Shown here piece by piece: positions 47,300-60,000 of a DNA stretch of 64,000 bases. A program made the position numbers and the translations under genes. This DNA is from Lindgomyces ingoldianus (taxonomy: Eukaryota > Ascomycota > Dothideomycetes > Pleosporales > Lindgomycetaceae). Location: contig NW_022985162.1 in NCBI RefSeq assembly GCF_010093535.1, forward strand, positions 825,700 to 889,699. Direction: 5' to 3'. How positions within the stretch are numbered: the stretch's first letter is position 1; the number at the start of each line of letters is the position of its first letter. The notes beneath the pieces are model-generated. The model was not told the origin of the DNA. It searched no databases and saw only the letters and a list, made by a program, of their open reading frames with translations.

Positions 47300-48388
47300 C
47301 TAAGCCCAATGATTTTGTCGACGCCATCTGGCAAATACCGAAGCACGACTCGGCCTTCTGGGCCGCTTTTGGAAATGACGACGGGAGAGAACGGCGGGAG
47401 ACAACGGCGCAAGATTGTGGTTGGGATAGCGGGTGGCATTTCTCCGGGCGTAGAAAGAGCTACTATCCCTCCTACTTAAGTGGTGATACGTGGAATCTAT
47501 CAGGTGCTCAGGGTTAGAGTATGTTTCTTTGAGCTTCTCGAGCCGGTTTTTGTTTTCGCTCACGATCTGCTGTGACATCTCCATGCAATCCTGTGCTAAT
47601 TCTTGCATCTCGTCAAAGCTAACTGTATCTTTAAACGTACGGTCTTGATGGATCTTCGGCGCCCGAGGAAACCGCGGAGCATAATACCTGGCATTGGCCG
47701 GTTTGTCAAAGCCAGCACCCATTACATCCGCGACGAAGGGTCACTTAAACAAGCTGATTGGCCAAGGCAGCCGCCCTCGTTCTAACCTGACGTCGAGCTC
47801 GGGAGTGGGAAAAGAAAAGGTACTCACTTCTGCGAAGATCCGAGTAGCTTTACTAAGGATAGAGTCAGGTGTATGTTCTTTGATATACTCACTCGAACCT
47901 GTATGGAATTGTCCATTCCACGGCCCCTTTCCACTTCGCCTGGACAATCACACAGGACGTTAGCCACCGGCTACGCAGTCGGATACGATCCTAAAACGTC
48001 CCTCGTCATTTCACTCCCCAGAAGCTTTTTAGTTTCGCTTTGGTATCATTTCATTCGGCTCCGTATTCGCAACAAGCAATCCTGCTCACCGTTCACACGT
48101 CCAATTAGGACAGTATCTAGACTTCCATCTTTATACCGAGGATCCTAGGGATTACTAACCACCTCATTGAGATTGCTATCGTCGGCAATGGTAGGGTCAA
48201 GTAACTCTGTCATGTTTTGCTTGAATAGCATTTCCTGGCGGCGGAGATCATCTGTGAACGAAATGAACTCTTTGTGAAAGTTAAACCCCTCATTAAGTAA
48301 TGGGAACCCTTGTTCGTATTGGCTAAGCAAACTGAGTGCAAAGGGAAATCCACCCAATACTAGCCCCCCCGATTTCAATTCCCGGCAT
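47300..48388 (-). pseudogene. Decayed DUF7580-type gene
   Basis: Reading leftward from an ATG at 48388 gives M-P-G-I-E-I-G-G, then the frame is lost at a run of seven C on the plus strand (48364-48370). Skipping one base restores G-L-V-L-G-G-F-P-F-A-L and a helical N terminus typical of fungal DUF7580 proteins. Further in-frame stops follow: TAG before D-P-R-Y-K-D and TGA before Y-Q-S-E-T-K-K-L-L-G. Around 47,740-47,950 and 47,300-47,722 the minus strand still has longer coding-like stretches, the second with a coiled helix (Q-Q-I-V-S-E-N-K-N-R-L-E-K-L-K), probably its remaining exons. DUF7580 proteins are of unknown function and often neighbour HET/HeLo-type genes. Confidence 0.65.
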
Positions 48389-49570
48389 TTCAGACTTTTT
48401 CTCGGCTTTTGCAGGGTACTGATAAAATCACGGAATGTAAAACAAATTGAGCATGTGCTCGGGTGAGAAAAAGCAAACACATATAAGCGAAATGGTGGCT
48501 TTTGGGCTGATGATCACTCGACATTGGCTTCGAATCTTCTGATATTTCTTTACACTTCCGTCATACGATGTATCGCGACTCCTAAGCTGGGTTCGTATTT
48601 CAGCCTTCATCAGAAGATCTTTTTGACTTCCAACTCTCTTTACGGCTCCCAGCCTTGTTGTGATTTCATTACACAATGAGCTATACCGAAAGCCATAAGC
48701 TTCACACCCTTGCGCAGGCTTGTTGTGTAGGTCTCGAAGAAGTACTAAAGGCCTTCTAGTCTTCGCGTAGCTTATGAAAAGGAATAATCTCTTGTAATGT
48801 CATTTAAGGGTACCTTGAACGTTTCACACAATGACCAAACAACGCTGGTGCATCAGTCTAGGCGGAATATGTTTCCTCTCTTGCAGCTCAATTGATCATT
48901 ATCTTGTCATTTTGCAGACATTCTCCCATGCGCTAGCCAATCTCCAGGAGTTTATAGCGGAAAGTATGCAACACCCGAGAACACCACTTGTTAAACCATG
49001 TACCGCCAGATGGCCTCAGCAAAACCTTCGGTGGTTCAATGGCAAACTGCCTCTATCGCCGGGTTAGTTAGATGGCTGGCGATGAAGGGCATGCAGTTAT
49101 GACTGGTCAATTAGGTGGTGAGAACCACACTAGGTCGACTGATTTATAATTTAAGGTCTGGTCTCAGGAGGTTGAGGTAAGAAGTATTAACTAGTTCTGA
49201 ATAGGAAATTAATGTGAATCATGGTCATACATTCGCCCTTAACCCAGGGTCACGTGAGAAAGAAGTCATGTGCGACGCCCTCTTCTGACCATACTGGAAT
49301 GGTTTATTCTTCCTATCCTATTGGATCAAGCTTCGAGCGGCCTCTGAAGAGGTCTATGAGAGGAGAACATCGTCACTGGGGCTTTTCATTTTAGCCGCTA
49401 TGCTTGGGGGAAAAGAAGCTAGCTAATTATCTTCGTTGTGGAGGATCTGGACATTATGAAAGGTCACATGCGGAGAAAAATGTTGTACCATACTAAATTT
49501 GGCCCTGGGTCAGTAACTTACTCACGATTTGCTCAACAATTACGGGCTTGAAGGAAACGGCGTTCCTAAC
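48389..49570. other. Intergenic edge of gene space
   Basis: About 1.2 kb with no supportable gene. Base composition is still ordinary up to about 49,570, after which the AT-rich compartment begins abruptly. Confidence 0.5.
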
Positions 49571-50531
49571 TGTACGTAATACATTACAACTTGCTAAATT
49601 AATAGTTGTAACTTCTTAGATTATTAGTACATTTTAATATAAGCATAATATTTAAGTCTACTTATAAAGTATAACTATTATAATTTACATTTTTTTTACA
49701 TTTTAACATTTTATAAAAAGTTATGTTATAATAGCTTATATATAGTCTACTAAGAATAATAATTTACTATAAACATAGCACTAATATAGCTAGTTTTTCT
49801 ATAGTTAAAAAGCTTTAATTATTAAGCTAGAAAGCTTATTTTTATTATAAGTAATAGTCTTTTTACTACTACTAAAGCTTCTTTTACAGTTGCAGCTTAT
49901 AAATAAGATAAATAAAAAGTTAAGAGTAATTTTATATAGTATAAAATAGGCAAGCTGTCTAGCTTGTTTTTACTATGTAAAAGAATTAGTAAATAAAGGG
50001 CTATTATTTTTAGCTATAGTAATGTCTTTATAGTAACTATTATAGTATTACTATAATTCTATTATTTTCTACTACTTTTTATATAAATAATTACTAGTAA
50101 AAAGTCTTATATTTATAAAAAAAAGTCTACTTAAAGCTTTTATTATAATACTTACTACTTAGTAACTTATGTTGTATAGATAGTAGTTACTTATTATTCT
50201 CTACCTTTACCTCTACTTTAGTATTAATATACTTTTAAAAAATAGCTTTTATTAAAGCCTTAGCTTTTTTATGCTATAAAAGGTGCTTATGCTAGTAGTT
50301 TTTAAACTAAAGAAGATAAATCTAAAAGTTAAAAATAGTTATAACATAATAATAAAATATAAGCAGCTTTATAATAAACTTTTTTTAGTATATAAGCAAC
50401 TTTTTTATGCTAAATGCTACACTAGATTTAAAGTAGTAATTATTACTTTTACTTTTAAGTTTATTCTTTATTTAGAGAAGCTTAGTATATAAGTGTTATA
50501 AGTTAATAATAGTTATTTATAAAAATTTATA

Positions 50532-51631
50532 ACATACTTCACAGGCAAGTTGCTTACACACCTAAGTTGCTTACTTTTGCTAAGACCCTACTAAACTACC
50601 CTTTCTACACTAATGCATTCCCTATAACACTACTTAGACGCGCTAAAAGAATGTTAAATATAGCTTATGCTCTAGGCTTTTAAATAAGACATAAAACTCT
50701 TAAAGAAATGTACTATAGCTATATGCAAAGTCTTATAAAAAATAATAAATAACTATAGCGCTAGATAACCTTTATAAGCTAATTCTATAGCTAAATTATA
50801 AAGGCTAAGTAATAAAAAAAAGTAAGTAATTATTAAGACTATACTTAAGCTATATACGCAAAGAATTTCCCCTTAGATAGCATTTATAGCTAATATAGCT
50901 AATTTTTTATGCGCTAAGCATAATCTAGGCTATGTTTACATAAACTAGCCTAGTATGTTTATAAAGTGTTATTTAAAGCTTAAAGTAATGTTTAAGTGTA
51001 AGTATAACTATAAGAAAGCTTTTTATAAGAGTTCTAAAGTAATTTAAAGCAGGTTTAGCCTTATAAAGAATATTAAAGCTAAGTATAGCATCTAGAATAA
51101 TAACATATATAACTTTAGTAAGATAAGGTTTATAATTAGCTAAATATCTTTTAACTATACTTATACTTAAAACTTTACTTTAAGCTCTAAATAACACTTT
51201 ACAAATATACTAGGCTAGTTTATATAAACATAGCCTAGATTACACTTAGCGCGCAAAGAATTAGCTATATTAGCTATAAATGCTATTTAAAAGGAAATTC
51301 CTTGCGTATATAGCTTAAGTATAGTTTTAATAATTACCTACTTTTTTTTATTACCTAGCTTTTATAATTTAGCTGTAGAATTAGCTTATAAAAGTTATCT
51401 AGTGCTATAGTTATTTATTATCTTTTATAAAACTTTATATATAGCTATAGCACATTTTTTTAAAAGTTTTATGTTTTATTTAAAAGCCTAGAGTGTAAGC
51501 TATATCTAATATTCTTTTAGCACATCTAAGTAGTGTTGTAGGGAATGCATTAGTGTAAGAAAGGTAGTTTAGTAGGGTCTTAGCAAAAGTAAGCAACTTA
51601 GGTGTGTAAGCAACTTGCCTGTAAAGTATGT
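50532..51631. mobile_element. Fold-back element, family A, copy 1 (1,100 bp)
   Basis: Bounded by TA on each side (50530-50531 and 51632-51633). The left arm, starting ACATACTTCACAGGC, is repeated in inverted orientation at the right end. The inverted similarity continues for roughly 450 bp inward, leaving a unique spacer of about 150 bp around 51,010-51,160. Both termini contain two copies of AAGTTGCTTAC before TTTTGCTAAG. There is no coding potential. TA target duplication and ACGTAC-like ends suggest a non-autonomous Tc1/mariner-class element. Confidence 0.85.
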
Positions 51632-51723
51632 TATAAGCTATTACTTTTAAAGTGTTTTATTATAAAGTAAAAAACTTTAAAAAACTTATAAAAGTAATTA
51701 ACTTTTTTTATTTATTTTTAGTA

Positions 51724-52855
51724 ACGTACCTAACGGGTTGGCTGGCCACACAGGTTGGCCGGCCACTTTTGCCAAGCCCCTACTAAAACCACCCTATTCT
51801 CTTATAAAACAGCCCACTTTAGCCCTGTATAAAGTAATATAATATAAGATATTATTTAGAGTCTACTTTTACTACTTACTTACATATACATAAGTTATGT
51901 CTAGTTTAATTACACTGCCTACATTACTTTTAACTTAGCTTACCTTCTTTAGCGCGCACCTGCGTCTTTAGCTTCTTTCTATTACTACGCGCTCTAAACT
52001 CCTTTAGAGTAGTTAGATAAGCCTTATTTTTAACTATTAAAGTTTTTTTTGCTTAAATCTGCTTTCTTTTATGTAATTTATATTATGTAGTAGCCTTATT
52101 TGCTGCTTAAAGCTTTATAATTTTATAGCCTACTTTATTATGTTAATGCTCTAGATAACTATTGTCTACTTTTTATTACTTTACTATATTACTTTTAGCT
52201 GTTTTTATTTCTCTAAAGCTATAATAACTGCTTTAGTTAATATCTAGCTTATTATAAAGCTTAACTTATTAAAGTTATACCTGTCTTTATTCTAGATACT
52301 ATACTTAGCTTTTATGTTAGCTACTAGGTAAAACTAGCTTTAGATAACTTTTAAATTTTTATAAAGTACTTTTTTATAATTATACTTATAATTAAACTTT
52401 ATTATAAACTTAAAGTAGTGCTTAACCTACATACTAGTCTAGTTTAAGCTAACCTAGCCTAGATTACACTCTATAGGTAAGGAATTAGCTATATTAGCTA
52501 TAGCTGTAAGCCTAAAAAGAAATCTGCGTGTAATAAGCTTAAGTATATACTTAACAACAACTTTTTTTTTAAGCTTAGTTAGATTTTTTAATTTAGGCTA
52601 GCATTCTGCTTATAAAGGCTGTCTAGCGCGTTAATTACTTAGTGTTATGTAAGAGACATTATAGATAGCTGTAGCACATTATAAGAAGAGTTTTAAGTTT
52701 TATTTAAGAGCCTAAAAAGTAAGCTATATCTAACATTCTTTAGAAGATTTAATCTAGTGTTGTTGTTAAGGCATTATGTAGATAGGTAGAGTTTAGTAGG
52801 GGCTTAGCAAAAGTGGCTGGCTAACCTGTGTAGCCGGCCAACCTGTTAGGTACGT
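51724..52855 (+). mobile_element. Asymmetric TIR element, family B, copy 1 (1,132 bp)
   Basis: Flanked by TA (51722-51723 and 52856-52857). Terminal inverted repeats of about 60 bp begin ACGTACCTAACGGGTTGG and contain two tandem GGTTGGCCGGCCAC-like units, then CTTTTGC. The interior is not self-complementary. It matches copy 2 at 53462 nearly without gaps but is more AT-rich (for example CATATACATAAG where copy 2 has CACGTACGCAAG), so it has been more heavily RIP-mutated. No transposase is recognisable. Confidence 0.85.
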
Positions 52856-53461
52856 TAATAATTTTAGTAAAAGTAGCATTACTAAAAATAGTAAAGTTAG
52901 TGCTATTATTCTTAGTACTTTTTTACTTATAAATAAACTTAGTAATAGTGTCCTTAAGCTTATAATAGTAGAGGAGCATAAAATAAATACTGTGCTAGTA
53001 TACACTGCTATTTTATATAAAATTAAAGGTTTTAAAGCTTTAAAAAAGTCTTTATTATTAAAAGTAGCTTAAAAAGTTATAAAAGCCTTTTAGTATTTAT
53101 ATAACACTAATACTATGTTTATAAAGTTATAAAGTTTACTTATAACTTTATGCTAATAGTATAGTTTAAATTAATTCTAAAAAGCAGCTTAAGCTAGTGC
53201 TACTTTAAAAGCATTTATTTTTTTCTTATATATAACTACTTTAACTACTAGCTAGATTATATAACTAGCGCAGTGTATATAGTGCTTAGAGGTAAGAGGC
53301 CTTTTAAGATGTTATGTAAAAGTAAAAATAGTTTTATTATTATTATTTACTATATTATTAGCTACTAAATAATATAATTTTAATATAATTTTAAAGTTAT
53401 TAATAACTTTAATAATCTTTTTAGCTTAGTTTACTATTATATAGTTACTATATAAGTTATA

Positions 53462-54576
53462 ACGTACCTAACGGGTTGGCCGGCCACACAGGTTGGCCGG
53501 CCACTTTTGCCAAGCCCCCACTAAAACCACCCTATTCTCTCGCAAAACAGCCTACTTTAGCCCTGTATAGAGTAATACAACACAAGATATTATTTAGAGT
53601 CTACTTCTGCTACTTGCTTACACGTACGCAAGTTATGCCTAGTCTAATTGCACTACCTGCATTGCCTTTAACTTAGCTTACCTCCTTTAGCGCGCACCTG
53701 CGTCTTTAGCTTCTTCCTATTACTACACGCTCTAAACTCCTTTAGAGTAGTTAGATAAGCCCTATCTTTAACTATTAAGGTCTCTTTTGCCTAAATCTAC
53801 TTCCTTTTATGTAATCTATGTTACATGGCAGCCTTATTTGCTGCTTAAAGCTCTGTAATTTTATAGCCTACTTTATTATGTTAATGCCCTAGATAACTGT
53901 TGTCTACTTTCTATTACCTTACTATATTGCCTTTAGCTGTCCTTATCTCTTTAAAGCTGTAACAACTGCTCTAGTTAATATCTAGCCTATTATAAAGCTT
54001 AACTTATTAAAGTTATACCTGTTTTTATTCTAGATACTGTACTTAGCTTTTATGTTAGCTATTAGGCAAAACTAGCCCTAGATAACCTCTAGATCCTTAT
54101 AAAGCACTCTCTTATAATTATACTTATAATTAAACTTTATTATAAACTTAGAGCAGTGCTTAACCTACATACTAGTCTAGTTTAAGCTAACCTAGCCTAG
54201 ATTGCGCTCTGCGGGCAAGGAATTAGCTATATTAGCTACAGCTGCAAGCCTAGGGGGAAATCTGCGCGTAATAAGCTTAAGTATGTACTTAACAACTACC
54301 TTCTTTTTAAGCTTAGTTAGATTCCTTAATTTAGGCTAGCATTCTGCTTATAAAGGCTGTCCAGCGCGTTAATTGCTTAGTGTTGTGTAAGAGACATTAT
54401 AGATAGCTGCAGCGCGTTCTAAGGAGAGTTTTAAGTCTTATTTAAGAGCTTAAAGAGCAAGCTGTATCTAACGTTCTTTAGAAGATTTAATCTAGTGTTG
54501 TTGTTAAGGCATTATGTAGATAGGTAGAGTTTGGTGGGGGCTTGGCAAAAGTGGCCGGCCAACCCGTTAGGTACGT
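53462..54576 (+). mobile_element. Asymmetric TIR element, family B, copy 2 (1,115 bp)
   Basis: Same family and orientation as copy 1, flanked by TA (53460-53461 and 54577-54578). It keeps more G and C, so is the better guide to the ancestral element. Its right TIR has one GGTTGGCCGGCC unit instead of two; the resulting 17-bp shortening exactly explains the length difference from copy 1. Confidence 0.85.
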
Positions 54577-54917
54577 TAAAAGCTAATAAGTATGTTATAG
54601 TACTAGTAGTTAACATTTATATTAGTATAAGTAAGTGTATTATTATTAATTTTTATAGTGCTAAGGCGCTAAAATAATAAGCTAAGGTATATATACTAAT
54701 AAAGTGTAATACTATACCTAGAAAGAAAAGGTAGTTTAGAAAAGTTTATATATTAATACTTAATATAATTTTACTTTAGGCTATTTTTAGTATTATTTAA
54801 ATCTCTGCTCTCTAGCGTAGGCAGGCTTTATTTATATAAAAAAAATATAGTATCTAAGACTAAAAAAGCTATAAAAAAAATTAGCTTAGTTTTAAGTAAA
54901 AATGCTTTAAAGTTCTA

Positions 54918-56017
54918 ACGTACTTTATAGGCAAGTTGCTTACACACCTAAGTTGCTTACTTTTGCTAAGACCCTACTAAACTACTCTTTCTACACTAAT
55001 GCATTCCCTATAACACTACTTAGACGCGCTAAAAGAACATTAGATATAGCTTACACTCTAAGCTTTTAAATAAGACATAAAACTCTTAAAGAAATATACT
55101 ATAGCTATATATAAAGTTCTATAAAAAATAATAAATAACTATAGCACTAGATAACCTTTACAAGCTAATTCTATAGCTAAATTATAAAAGCTAGGCAATA
55201 AAAAGAAGCAGGTAATTATTAAGACTATACTTAAGCTATATGCGCAAGGAATTTCCTCTTAGATAGCATTTATAGCTAATATAGCTAATTCTTTGCGCAC
55301 TAAGCATAATCTAGGCTATGTTTACATAAACTAGCCTAGTACGTTTATAAAGCATTATTTAGAGCTTAAAGTAACATTTAAGTGTAAGTATAACTATAAA
55401 AAAGCTTTCTATAAAAGTTCTAGAGTAATTTAGAGCAGGTTTAGCCTTATAGAGAATATTAAAGCTAAGTATAGCATCTAGAATAATAACACATACAACT
55501 TTAGTAAAATAAGGTTTATAATTAGCTAGATATCTTTTAACTATACTTACACTTAAAACTTTACTTTAAGCTTTAAATAACACTTTATAAATGTACTAGG
55601 CTAGTTTATGCAAACATAGCCTAGATTACGCTTAGTGCGCAAAGAATTAGCTATATTAGCTATAAATGCTATCTAAGGGGAAATTCCTTGCGCATATAGC
55701 TTAAGTATAGTCTTAATAATTACCTGCTTCTTTTTATTACCTAGCCTTTATAATTTAGCTGTAGAATTAGCTTATAAAAGTTGTCTAGCACTATAGTTAT
55801 TTATTATTTTTTATAGAACTTTACATATAGCTACAGCATATTTTTTTAAAAGTTTTATGTCTTATTTAAAAGCTTAGAGCGTAAGCTGTATCTAACATTC
55901 TTTTAGCACATCTAAGTAGTGTTATAGGGAATACATTAGTGTAAGAAGAGTGGTTTAGTAGGGTCTTAGCAAAAGTAAGTAACTTAGGTAGGTGAGCAAC
56001 TCGCCTATGAAGTACGT
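54918..56017. mobile_element. Fold-back element, family A, copy 2 (1,100 bp)
   Basis: Flanked by TA (54916-54917 and 56018-56019) and the same length as copy 1. Starts ACGTACTTTATAGGC and ends in the inverted counterpart. The two copies align end to end with differences mainly C/T and G/A. The palindromic arms and short central spacer are conserved. Confidence 0.85.
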
Positions 56018-56248
56018 TACTAATAATACTATATTAAAAAAAATGTTATAAAAAATAACTTAATTAATAACTACTACTTATAATACTTTTTTTTACTATA
56101 TACTATAAAAGATAATATATAATAAGCTAGTAGCTTTATAAGTAGCTTTAAATAAACTTACTAAAATTTTTAGTATGTTAAGTAAAAAACTTTTTTAAAA
56201 ACTTTAATTTTATATTTTTTTTAAAGTAGCTTATAATATAAGTGTAAC

Positions 56249-56528
56249 TGTTGAATAGGCTCTAACAGCTAGCTGCTTATAGTATAAGCACTTAAGTAGC
56301 AAGAGTAAGAGTAGTGTATAGTGTGCACAGCGTACAAGGTAGGTAAAGTAAGGGTAATATATTTCTAGTTCTATTACTTTTATCTTTCCTTTATATAGAG
56401 GAAAAGGGGGATATCTAGATGTTTACACACAGAGGTTTGCGCACAAGCATTATATAACATAGATATATAATCCTGCTTATGCGCAATTATTTATATCTAG
56501 GCTGTAACACTGCTGCTATGTACAGACA
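56249..56528 (-). repeat. LTR (3' LTR in the element's orientation)
   Basis: 280 bp, same length as its partner at 63182. It is more mutated: positions where the partner has CGCGCA or CGTGCGC read TACACA or TATGCGC here. All visible differences are transitions of the RIP type. Confidence 0.9.
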
Positions 56529-56972
56529 CTAGTAACTTTTCTTTTTATCTAAAAAGTTACCTTCTGTACATATTACCTCTCTTCTGCTTATGTAAGTTTA
56601 TTTAATTATGTTTTACCTTTACTTTACTTTATTTATTAGGACTTGCCTTAGTAATGCTGTACATTAAAATAGGCTAGTTACACTATATAAATAGCTTTAT
56701 AAATAGTATAAAGTGTTTTAGGCTATTATTATCTAGCCTTTATATGCTTACTTTATAAGTAATTTAGCAGTGTATAAACTATTTTATGTAGAGTTTTATA
56801 CTAGAATAGTGTAGGATCTTTGCGTAGGCAGGTGCGTAGAGAGGTGTATATAATAAGGTCTTCTTTTCTTTTTTACTTTCTTTTTTTTATTTTTTACTTT
56901 CTAAGCCTTACTATACTATTTCTTAACTCTTTTTTTTTTTTATATAGTGCTAACAGTAACAGATACTCCTGC

Positions 56973-56974
<2 letters not shown>

Positions 56975-57010
<36 letters not shown>

Positions 57011-57043
57011 ACACACACACACATAGAGAGAGAGAGAGAGAGA
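56975..57043. repeat. Compound microsatellite (CA)n then (GA)n
   Basis: A CA dinucleotide run from 56975 to about 57023, with one CATACA interruption, is followed directly by a GA run to 57043. It lies inside the retrotransposon near its 3' LTR. Confidence 0.95.
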
Positions 57044-60000
57044 TGTCTCTCTAGCCTTCCTCCTCTACCTTTAGCGCTGTTAGTGCAGGCGTTTTTAACA
57101 TCTTTATGCAGTCTAGCAGCCTAAGGCGCATCTATGTTACCCTTTTAACTAGTTCTACTGCTAATTAGTAGTTTATTTAGTGTTTTAGTATAAATATATA
57201 AATTTTTTAGCTCTTTTACTTTCTTTTTATATAAAATGCTAATTATAAATAAGCTAAAAAGCAGCATATAGCAGCTTTACTATTTTATAATATTAATGTT
57301 GTTTTACTTGCTAGCACTAATCTGCAGCTGTAAGCAGCAAAGGTTGTGTGTTATAAGAGGTACTTTTATGTAGTTTTAGTCTAAAGTTATAGTTAAGTCT
57401 TAGCAACTTTATATGCTTATTATTATAGTAGCACTACTAGTGCCTTTTTTTTTATTAAGTGTTGTATGTTAGCTAACTTCTAGGCTAATGCCTACACTTT
57501 ATGCGTATAGTAGAGCTGTAGTCTGCATTATAACTACTATATATAAGGGGTAGTAGCTTTTTCTTCTTTTATATACTAGATAAATAGACTGTCTTTTTTA
57601 TATATCCTTCTTTTCTAATTTTATAATAAGAAAAATAAGTGCGTATAATAAAAAAAATAAAAAAGATAAGCCTTATATAAAAGTGTTATTAGTCTAGTTA
57701 GTCTAGAGCATCTTTGCGCACAAAGTTTAGCTAGTCTATAAATGCTTTTATCTAGACAGAGAGGCAGTTAGTTAGAACTAATAATTAAAGAGCCTAGTTT
57801 AGTGTTTTCTTTATACATGTATTTACTAAGTTATTTTTACTATTAATTTACTTAATTTTAGTAATTTCTCTTTTCTTATATAATTTATAGAGTAACATAA
57901 TATTAATTATAAGTTACTTTTTACTAGTAGTGCCTAGCTTAATAAAGTAATTATATAAAGACCTTAAATTTATGCAGATTACTACTAAAATTAGTAGTAG
58001 TTTAAGTATTTATATAATTTACTATAAAGTTATACTAAAAGTAATTACATTATTAAACTCTTTAACTATTTTATATAGTTTACTAGTAAGAACACTTTTA
58101 GTTACTTTTTTACACTTAGTAGAATTTTAGTGTATAATATTACCTAGTATTTTAAAGTAGTTACTTTACTCTATATAGTTCTTATTACTTAATATAATTA
58201 AAAATCTTAGCTGTAAGCTAAGGTTCTTATTATTAGTAAATAATTTATTTATAAAGATAAACAGCTTTACATAATTAAGCTATAATAGTAGAAAGGTAAG
58301 ACTATGCTTACTATTATCTATCTACTATTAGATTTATGCGTTAAGTGTGTTAATGTTGTTATGCAAAAGGTCTATAGTTTATGTAGTAATAAATAGGTTA
58401 AATACTACCTTTAGTTAACATATAAATATAATATATACTTTTTTTATATATTACTTAATATATTATTATGCAGCATCCTTATTCTTTAAGTTAATTATAT
58501 AAAAGTAGCTTACTTATCTTTTTTAAGTAAAAACTACTATGTTATGTGTAAGTTTAATCCTTTTACTATTAAACTTAATAGGCTACTTTTTTACTAAAAT
58601 AGTCTTACTTTTTATATAAAACTTTACTTTTTATAGTTTTTTCTCTTTTTTTTGCGCAAAATTCTTTATTATAATGCTTAAAGTATTATTTATTTATAAG
58701 CTAGTAATACTAAAGGTGTGCTTTTCTTTATTAGTAATTAAAAAGTAAGAGTTATATAAAGAGATGTGCATACACAGCTTTTCTTTATAGTAGTTATAAT
58801 ATGTTTTAAACTAATATAGTTCTAATTTAGTAGCTCTATATAAAGGTTATATAACCTAGAGTATTATATTTAGTAAAAAGCTCTAGCGTATCTTCTTTAG
58901 TAGCTTTATGTACAGTGTGTGCATAAGCTTATCTATTAATTAGATGTATACTTATGTAATATTACACAGTTTAAAATGCATTCTGTACATAGCTTTTAGG
59001 CTTACTTTTATAGCTAAAAGTAGTCTTTAGCTTATTCTCTAGATAGTTAGTAACTAAGTAAAAATTTCTTTCTTTTTTTTATCTAAGTAGCTAGCAAACA
59101 CTAGGCAGAATTTTTTATATAGTTAAGTTATTTTGCCTTTTACTTTTTATATAAGGTAAAGGTTAAAAATCTAACCTTTATGCTTTATTAAGTTATACAC
59201 TATAACTTTAAAAGTGCTATTAGTAATTAAAGTGTCTATTTTTATATAGTCTAATTTTTTAAATAGCTTTCTAGGTGTAGTAATTACACTATTTATATAA
59301 AGCTTAATAAATAAGGCCTAATTATTCTTTTTCTTCTAGGTTAGAAATACTTAGTCTAGACTTTATGCAGGTTTCTTTTGCCTTTTACTTCTTCTAGTAT
59401 CTATATCTTTCTTTTACACTAGTGCAGCATTGCTATTCTAAAGAGCTTAGTCTGTAGTAGGCTTTAGTTCTACTTTTATAACATTTTTATAAGACTATTT
59501 TTTTTTTCTCTTTTTTAAGAAATTCTTTTATATAAGGATTAGTTTATTTAAGTTATTTATTATAAGTAAGTTGTCTTTTTTTTTTTTTTATAGTATAGTT
59601 TAACCTACATATATTAGAGCTTTAGTAGGCTATTTTTTTTTTTAATAATAATATCTCTTTCTTTAATGCTTTTAATCTTATATAGGCTAGTCTAGCCTTT
59701 CTTCTTTCTTTATGCTATAATCTTTAAGCTAAGGGGGAGGTTAAGAACTTTATGTGTTATAAAGCTATTATAAGTGTTAATTATATAATTAATATTTACT
59801 TTTACATAGTTTTTTTTAAAGTATTTTTATTACCTTTTATATAGCGCTTGCTTGTGTAATAATATTTAGTAATAGTAAAAAGTCTAGGTTAATTCTTAGG
59901 TATACTCTAAAGACTAGCAGCGTGGGTACTAGACTGTGTAGGCTAGCTGTGTTGTTTAGAGCCTTAACTGCTATCTGCAGGATAGCTTTATTATTTATAC

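Noticed and set aside
50283..50492. 69-codon lysine-rich plus-strand frame in the AT-rich block
   Set aside because: Composition is simply that of RIP-mutated DNA and no conserved motif is present.
53476..53676. 66-codon frame at the left end of family B copy 2
   Set aside because: It begins inside the terminal inverted repeat and is not preserved in copy 1.
56820..57026. 68-codon frame ending in a Thr-His repeat
   Set aside because: The repeat is the translated CA microsatellite inside the retrotransposon.
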